Shown piece after piece: positions 57,721 through 64,000 of a DNA stretch of 64,000 bases. The DNA is from Pseudopyrenochaeta lycopersici (taxonomy: Eukaryota; Ascomycota; Dothideomycetes; Pleosporales; Pseudopyrenochaetaceae), in contig NHZP01000015.1 of NCBI GenBank assembly GCA_003313425.1, positions 310,001-374,000 on the forward strand. Direction: 5' to 3'. The stretch's first letter is position 1. Every line of letters begins with the position of its first letter. The translations under genes and the position numbers were made by a program. The notes under the pieces were generated by a model, which worked only from the letters and a program-made list of their open reading frames with translations, made no database searches and was not told where the DNA came from.

Positions 57721-58647
57721 ATGCTCGTTCTCGTCGCTGGTGCAACAGGCAACATGGGCCAAAAGCTCATCACGAGTCTTCTAAAGCGCGGCCATCAAGT
57801 CCGTGCCCTAGGACGAACTCCTTCAAAACTCCCTTCCGACCTCAAAACCAAGATCGAATCTTTCGTCGAAAGCTCCTCATACTACGATATTCCCGCGCTC
57901 GACAAAGCATGTACCGGTGTCGATGCAGTGATATGCTCCTACCTCGGCATCCCTGAATTGCTGCTCGAAGGCCAGTTGTTACTCCTTCGGGCCGCTGAGC
58001 GTGCCCGGGTCCCGAAATACGTCGCTGCAAGCTGGAGCCATGATTGGCGAGGCATGCCGCTCGGTAAACAGGACAGCTATGATATCAACATCGCATTTGC
58101 GAACCACGTCGAAATTGCGTCGACGCTCAAGCCCATTTATATATTTACGGGTATATTGGGGGAAGTTCTGTTCAGTGCAGAGGGAAGAGTAGATTTCACC
58201 CCAAAGAGCAACGGGTCGTGGGACTCGAAGAACCGCCTCGTGGAGATCTGGGGCGATGCAAAAACTAAATGGCGATGGACATCTGAATACGACGCTGCGG
58301 AGTTTTCAGCGGCCATCGTTTCATTGCCTTCGTCTGTCCTATCAGAAAAGCAGTTCTGGAATGTGGCCTCGGGAATGGACAGTTTAGAGGACATTGCGAG
58401 GATTTATAGTGACGTCAGAGGTGGTGAGATGCAAGTCAAGCACAGGGGGAGCGTGGAAGACTTGAGGAAGATAGCATACGCAGCAAAGGATAAGAGCGCG
58501 AGGAATAGGTGGTGGGAGTATATTATGTACTTTTATATTTTACATGTAGCAGATGGGACGTGGTATATCGAAGCAGTCGATAACGACGCAACGGGAGTGA
58601 AACCAACATCGATGAAGGAATTTCTGGAGCAGAATCCTGAGCTGTAA
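57721..58647 (+). CDS. NmrA-like NAD(P)-binding protein
   Basis: This is an intronless 308-residue protein of the NmrA/isoflavone-reductase-like atypical SDR group. MLVLVAGATGNMGQKLITSL is the Rossmann GxTGxxG motif, and RGHQVRALGRTPSKLP gives the following strand with an Arg that fits NADP(H) binding. AVICSYLGIPELLLEGQLLL continues the fold. KYVAASWSHDWRGMPLGKQD covers the region that carries the catalytic residues in active members; no clear YxxxK is present, so it may be a redox sensor or a reductase. The start at 57721 directly precedes the first strand; an upstream in-frame extension has no family resemblance. Substrate unknown. Confidence 0.87.
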   Translation: MLVLVAGATGNMGQKLITSLLKRGHQVRALGRTPSKLPSDLKTKIESFVESSSYYDIPALDKACTGVDAVICSYLGIPELLLEGQLLLLRAAERARVPKYVAASWSHDWRGMPLGKQDSYDINIAFANHVEIASTLKPIYIFTGILGEVLFSAEGRVDFTPKSNGSWDSKNRLVEIWGDAKTKWRWTSEYDAAEFSAAIVSLPSSVLSEKQFWNVASGMDSLEDIARIYSDVRGGEMQVKHRGSVEDLRKIAYAAKDKSARNRWWEYIMYFYILHVADGTWYIEAVDNDATGVKPTSMKEFLEQNPEL

Positions 58648-61354
58648 TCTCAAAGCTGTTCAGAATTCAGGGAAAGACCTTATCAATACAGGGTCGAGAT
58701 ATTCTGGCTGTAATCCATAGAATAGGGGATATCATTCGAAGTTTATCCAAATGATATTTGTTAGAATTCACGATTCAATCTTCAATGTTTGTACTAATAT
58801 GTTCTTGGTGCAACATCTGGGCTATCCAATGTGATAAACTTTACTTACTCAGAACCCGACTGAACACCTTTGTGCCACTTCTCTACTCGCCCAGAGAGAG
58901 TAAACCCTCGAAGTTAGAAGCAGCACACAGTAGCGGCAAAACTGATCCAAAATACCCCCTTGTTCTTAGCCACAACGACACAATGTGTGCGTTGTCCGTC
59001 AGAATAAGTGCCCACCAAGCGAGCTGTGACCGAAATTTACTGTCATACTTAACAACGTCCACGGTAAGACTTCTCTCAATTTTTTCAGCTCTTTCTCAAT
59101 AGCGGACTGACTGCTAAAGCTATGATGAATCTCTCTGGTAGATAAGTACGAGCTGGAGCATGGAAAGTTGCGGCAATGCAAGAGTTGAGTATGCTGCTTG
59201 GCCTGATCCAGACTCGGTTCTCTCGGCAATTCGAAGTCATCTGATGTTTTTGGCTGAACTTTGCGACTTTATCGAATTGGATAAAGCTTGGGTCCGGCAC
59301 TGCACAAACAAATGAGTACAAATGCGAGCGCATATGAAAAGGCGATAAGGAAAAGTACAGAGAAACGACGCAATACAGATGTAGAATTGTAACAACATTC
59401 ATCAAGTCTATCCTGAAAATTTCATCGAAAAGCGTGAGGCATTTCGGAAGCAATCGCAAATGTTGAACTTTGAAATACAGCGTTGAAGGCCGAATGGGGA
59501 CCATGGCCACCTTCCGGACCTGCAGAATGCTCAACCCGTTTCTGGAAGAAAGATAGATCCGACAAAGTTGAGGTCTCTGTCAAGGACCAAATTCGATGAA
59601 AGGTATGATACATGAGTACTACTTCACTATGTCAATCCCTTAGCCTGAACACAGACTGAAACGACTGATTTGATCCAGATAATACAAAATTTCTACCATA
59701 TCATCGCACCGAGAAATCTCTCAATTGTAAGAAAGTACATATTTTCTTCATAATGCGAAGCGCTAATAGTGGGCAGGGCGAGACTGCCAGATGCCAGTAG
59801 AGATGAAACCCAATGCTAAGAATGATAGCTCATTCCATTCCCGCAGTATTTGCCTTTCAATGGAAATCTGGGATTGGACAGATGGCTAATTTCAAGCCGA
59901 AGAAATTGAAAAGAGACACCAAGAAGGTAGAAGATCAACAATAAAGAAGGATTATTTTTCTTTCGACAAGAACGTTGATGGCATTTCGAGGACAATTTTA
60001 TACACAGAAAAACATAGTAGTTTCAGGGTATACAGTCTACGTATACCTTAAAAATGATAGTGTCCAGGCTTCTTGACCAAGAATAACTAAGTAATGGATT
60101 TCACAAATAAAACAGCAACTGCAGCCAACTGGGAGCCCAAGAAACGACTGAACTCAAGATCACAGGCCCTTGCAATCTAAGCAATCAATAAACGTCATGT
60201 TAAAATTTGGGCTGTAATTCTCTACACTGCTTGAAAGTTCCTGTCGCATTACTAGGCATAAATCTTTAACAGTTCTCTAAATTTTCACTTTTATTTGTTT
60301 TTATACCATTTTGCTGGAGTATAAAACCTGTGAAGACAGCAGCCATCAAATATCTTAGAACTTGGACATAGCTTAGAGTTTATGTAGAAAAATAAATGAT
60401 GCATCTGAAGATGTAGTGTTAAATTTTCATTGACAGCGCAAGGGTGTATCTTTCTAATTTCTAATGGTTTTTGGGCTCCCAGTTGCTTTATGTTGCTGTA
60501 TGGCTTCGGTTGCTGGTGAGTAGTGGAATAAATTAGGTAATCCTGTCTTACTAAATTTTATCATGACGCAAGCTTCATTTCTCCAGAGCATGTCTGTATG
60601 TGTTCTCGCCGAGTCAAATGACCGATACGGCCGCGAAATCCAAAAATACATCTTTTGACCGCAACAGCCGGACAACGTTGTTCAGAAAGACAAGAGAACT
60701 TTAGTCATGGCCACGACCCGTACAGCTTCCAGATGTGTCGGATTTAGATGAATTGTATCGCTTCTAAAGCATTGTTGGGTTGATTTGGTCCATTTCCCAT
60801 GTCTGAGAACAGCCATGAAATTCATCCCCCGGTGCGAAGGGCGATTTATGCTAGGTAATCTTCGTTGGAAACAGAACACCAAACGATCTGATAAGTTCAA
60901 TGGTTCATTATCATGCTACTTGTCTCTTTCAATGCGTTTCGCTGTCGTACAGGCATAGTTCCGAAAACGAGCGCTAGAGGCACAACCATCATGCACACCA
61001 AACAATTCGGTCTCCCTTCCTTCCCAGGTCCATGGGACAGGATTGACGCCTTACACCAGATGCTTGATGGGTTTTGAAGTGTCCCTCTCTAGCGTAAAGC
61101 CCCCGCGCCAGTGTCTCAAATTTCATGTTGAAGACGCGTCGTGATTGGTCACGGCCGCAATTACGCGGAAGTGGCATCGCCGGTTTCAGACACGAATTGC
61201 GTACATTATGCTCCTATCCGCACCGCCAATATATTTTGATTTCATATATACGTTCCCATATCGCCAATTCCTCCTTTCCAAATACTCGCTCTTCAACTTT
61301 CAGACCTCTGTTAAATGCGCCACGGTTCTCGACTGACTTTCGCCAACTCACTTG
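58648..61354. other. AT-rich gene-poor region
   Basis: This is 2.7 kb, AT-rich and without recognisable genes. The longest open frame (59085-59534, minus) has no domain features. The final 200 bp should contain the TVP38-like gene promoter. Confidence 0.4.
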
Positions 61355-62432
61355 ATGTGGTCCCGCAAACGTGAGAACGATGTCGAGATGGAGGAGATCA
61401 GGGGTCAGAGGACAGAAAAGGATCCCGAAGAGACGCATTACAGGCCAGTCAACTGGAAAAAAATCTTCCTGTCGCCGAAGTATATTCGTAAGAAACCACA
61501 GGCGCTCCAACGTGCGCTACTGCTAACAGGGGAAATAGCATGGCATATTCTTTTTATAGGGATTGGTATCGCAACTGTTTTCATAACGATACATCACGAT
61601 GAGGTTGTCACAGTGAGTCGGCGGTCCAAGCTCCGATTCTCAGGAGGAAAGGCTAACGCTGCATTCAGAAACTACGGCCCTTCTCAGAAAAGGTCCGGGA
61701 CCTTCCAGCGGGATGGCTAATTCCGATCGCGATTCTCATCATCATTTCATTCCCTCCGCTTTTTGGCCATGAAATAATCGCTTTACTATGCGGTGTTGTC
61801 TATGGTCTATGGATCGGCTTCGCGATTGTAGCGGCAGGCACCTTCATCGGCGAAAGTAAGTTAATCTGAATTTTCCATCAAAACCTCAGATACTAATTGC
61901 AAACCCAGTTGGCACATGGTTTGCATTTAAATACCTCTTTCGACGTAAAGCCATTAAGCTCGAGCGCTCAAACCTCAATTATGGCGCCATGGCCCGTCTC
62001 ACCCGCGATGGCGGTTTTTTCATGGTGCTCATTATCCGACTTTCGGCCATTCCATCGCATTTCTCCACTGCCGTGTTCTCCACCTGCGACGTCAAGTTCT
62101 GGCATTTCGTTGTTTCAACGTTTCTCTCGCTACCCAAGCAGATATTCCTTGTTTACTTGGGCGTACTACTGGTGCAGAAGAGTAGTGACAACTTGATCAA
62201 GACAATTATGTTTGGCACCGTGTTTTTGATCACGATCGCGATGGGCGTGTGGATTTGGATCAAAATGAAGAATGTGAAGACTGTTCTACTGGAAGAGCAG
62301 GAGCAGAGACGCGTGCAGAAGTTGGGAGGTGCAGAGATTGTGCCGACCGTTAAGGATGCGTTCGAGAGGCGGGATGATGAAGAGCCAGGAGAGTGGACAA
62401 CGCAGCCGACGCAGCCTCATCGGATGGTATGA
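61355..62432 (+). CDS. TVP38: TVP38/TMEM64-family Golgi membrane protein (VTT/DedA domain)
   Basis: This protein has the SNARE-associated/VTT fold, with relatives acting as lipid scramblases in Golgi or ER membranes. Three exons (61355-61612, 61669-61855, 61909-62432) give 322 residues. After a charged cytoplasmic start come a first helix (WHILFIGIGIATVFITI), the family block ISFPPLFGHEIIALLCGVVY followed by GLWIGFAIVAAGTFIGE, and IGTWFAFKYLFRRKAIKLE. The conserved second half follows: DGGFFMVLIIRLSAIPSHFS, FSTCDVKFWHFVVSTFLSLP and KQIFLVYLG. The C-terminal helix is charged and disordered towards the end. All hallmark segments are present, so it should be functional. A TTG just before the ATG is in frame but is not needed. 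Confidence 0.92.
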
Positions 62433-62701
62433 TCACAAGGACCATTAAATACAGTCTATATAAATAATGACGTAATGATTAATGACCAATTTAGTACTTA
62501 TTTGTCCTTCGTCAGTATCATACTGAACAAAGCGACTGATATAAAGCGAATGAACCACTGCCATATATTCTCTTTCACTAGATATGCCGTCGAAGGATGC
62601 CCTCCCCTGTAAATACGAGACTGTAGGTGTGCATTCTACTTCCGATGTATTCCCAGCCTGTTTTCAACAATTGATTCAAAAGCAAACATGTTGAGACAAA
62701 T

Positions 62702-63631
62702 TCACATATAGACCTTATTAACGCCCTTAACCCTGCCGACATTCGCCTTCGCGTCAGCACCCAACCAATCTTTAAGCTGTTGACTGAGACCTCCTTTGGT
62801 CTCCTCGCTTAGTCCGGCTGCCCAATTCACCTGACCTCTCAAGAAAGGGGCATTATACGCGCCGAATAGTAGCGCTCGGTCTTGGCCTTTTGTGATGTTC
62901 TTGCCGGATGTATGCCTACAGAAGGTGACGTTAAATCTGCCTGCTTTGTTGGTATAAAAATCGACTGACTCACCACACACGGCCTTCCATGCAGATAATT
63001 GAACCAACCTTCGCTTCAAATGGCACAAGCATCTCCTCCGCATCCGCCGGAACATCTGTGCGAGTTACCCATTTATGGGATCCGGGGATGTATAATGTGG
63101 AACCGTTCTCGAACGTCGCATCAGTGAGACACCTATCGGAGGTTTAAGCAGCCGCATAAACCCGAGAAGGGCAAGGAATCGGACTGACCATACAACATTC
63201 ATGGCCCAAGCCTGCACCCACGGATCCGGGCACTGCAAACTCAAATCACTGTGTAACCCCATACTGCCGCTTCCCGGACGTGCAATATTGGCTGTGAAGT
63301 TACTGATCAGGAAGTCCCCGTCGAAAGCTTCATAGAGGCTTTGGACCATGGTAATGGCTGTTGGGTGGGCGATCAAGTCGATAAAGATGGAGTCAAGCTC
63401 CATTAGATCGAAGACCCGCACGTTGTTCTCATTGGGATCAAGATCCGGCAAGTATGTCTCATTGCCTTTTCCGCGTGATTTCTCGGCGGCCTTCCATAAC
63501 CGATCGAGTACTTCCTTCGCCTTATCAGGCGAGAGTACATCTGGTATAATGCAATAGCCCTCATTTTTCAGTTGTTCTTGGTATTCTGTGAGATTGCGGC
63601 CGTCTGCTTCGGGGAATTGGGTGGACGTCAT
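62702..63631 (-). CDS. Phytanoyl-CoA dioxygenase-like Fe(II)/2-oxoglutarate oxygenase
   Basis: This enzyme of the PhyH family uses iron and 2-oxoglutarate to hydroxylate a small molecule. Three exons (63631-63189, 63132-62974, 62915-62702) give 271 residues. The two junctions read NVVWCLTDATFENGST and GRVWHTSGKN. The metal ligands are H127 and D129 in GLHSDLSL, with the distal H202 in WHTSGKN. NGSTLYIPGSHKW is the family's substrate-lid strand. A C-terminal Arg for 2-oxoglutarate is probably in QDRALLFGAY. No targeting sequence is seen. The substrate is unknown; fungal relatives include secondary-metabolite enzymes such as those of meroterpenoid pathways. Confidence 0.9.
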
Positions 63632-64000
63632 CGTTACACCACAGATGGTTTCCTCGTTGGATTTGCATGCGTACGTAGTTTGTCTTACGCTAAGACCAGA
63701 TATATCTTAAGCTACAATATGAGATCTTTCTCTGGGTGAGTCAAAGTCGTAGAGTCGTTGTTACCGAGGGCAGGGGAAATGGGGAGGGGCATCAGCAGCG
63801 CTAACCAGCCTCAGGCATCTGCGAGATAACATGGTGACACAGCCGATCCTATAAACAAGACCAAACCCTTGGCTTTAGCTCTCTGATATATGTTTTGCAT
63901 GACAGTATGCTTAAGCCTATTATGCACGAATTCTTCGCATTTCCTGCCCGAACTTTGAGGAATGACCGAGCGTTATATGCAGACCCTATCAAGTCGTATA
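63632..64000. other. Right edge of window, no gene seen
   Basis: This is 369 bp upstream of the PhyH-like gene, presumably its promoter. Nothing further was recognised before the window ends. Confidence 0.35.

Noticed and set aside
59085..59534. 149-codon open frame, minus strand
   Set aside because: No domain, signal or compositional support, and it sits in AT-rich gene-poor DNA.

Overview
This window is nuclear DNA of a filamentous ascomycete, most likely a Dothideomycete of the Pleosporales type. The evidence is short spliceosomal introns (about 45-190 bp, GTRNGT donors), a CAP/Srv2 gene, HET-domain and UstYa-family genes, a dispersed single 5S rRNA gene, and a pogo/Fot1-class transposon whose centre carries the CpA-to-TpA signature of repeat-induced point mutation (RIP). 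The species cannot be fixed from sequence alone. All exon coordinates were worked out by hand from splice consensus, reading phase and family resemblance.

Layout. 1-10 kb: a class V aminotransferase resembling ergothioneine-pathway Egt2 (cut by the left edge), an MFS sugar transporter, a secreted/type I membrane protein of unknown role, and a predicted pseudokinase. 10.9-16.2 kb: a compact housekeeping block with the mitochondrial ribosomal protein mL44 and a small complex-I-like membrane protein sharing a 217-bp divergent promoter, a MAK32-like PfkB kinase, and CAP/SRV2. 16.5-19.7 kb: a UstYa-family (DUF3328) oxidase gene diverging from a gene for a secreted protein with nine HHRGRGK units, eight of them closed by an Arg-Arg site and separated by acidic spacers. 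This is a candidate Kex2-processed peptide or RiPP system. 20.4-28.1 kb: a Zn(II)2Cys6 transcription factor diverging from an ABCB full transporter with 12 exons, a plausible regulator/efflux pair. 29.3-32.5 kb: a Ser/Thr/Pro-rich single-pass protein, a RING-YEATS fusion protein and a 52-residue membrane ORF.

33-47 kb is accessory in character. It holds a GH28 pectinase gene diverging from a GH43 galactanase-like gene that is dead (in-frame stops, a frameshift and a 1,847-bp pogo-like element inserted at a TA site). It also holds an SDR-like gene, a decayed fragment of an alpha/beta hydrolase gene next to an intact relative 2 kb away, a HET-domain gene and a 5S rRNA gene. 47-64 kb is gene-sparse: an unknown membrane protein, an amino-acid permease with a GTCG-box array in its leader, a DUG3-like glutamine amidotransferase (glutathione breakdown), an NmrA-like NAD(P)-binding protein, a TVP38-type Golgi membrane protein and a phytanoyl-CoA-dioxygenase-like enzyme.

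The most promising undescribed system is the UstYa oxidase plus Kex2-type repeat precursor at 16.5-19.7 kb. The next most interesting items are the pseudokinase, the RING-YEATS protein and the transposon-killed GH43 gene.
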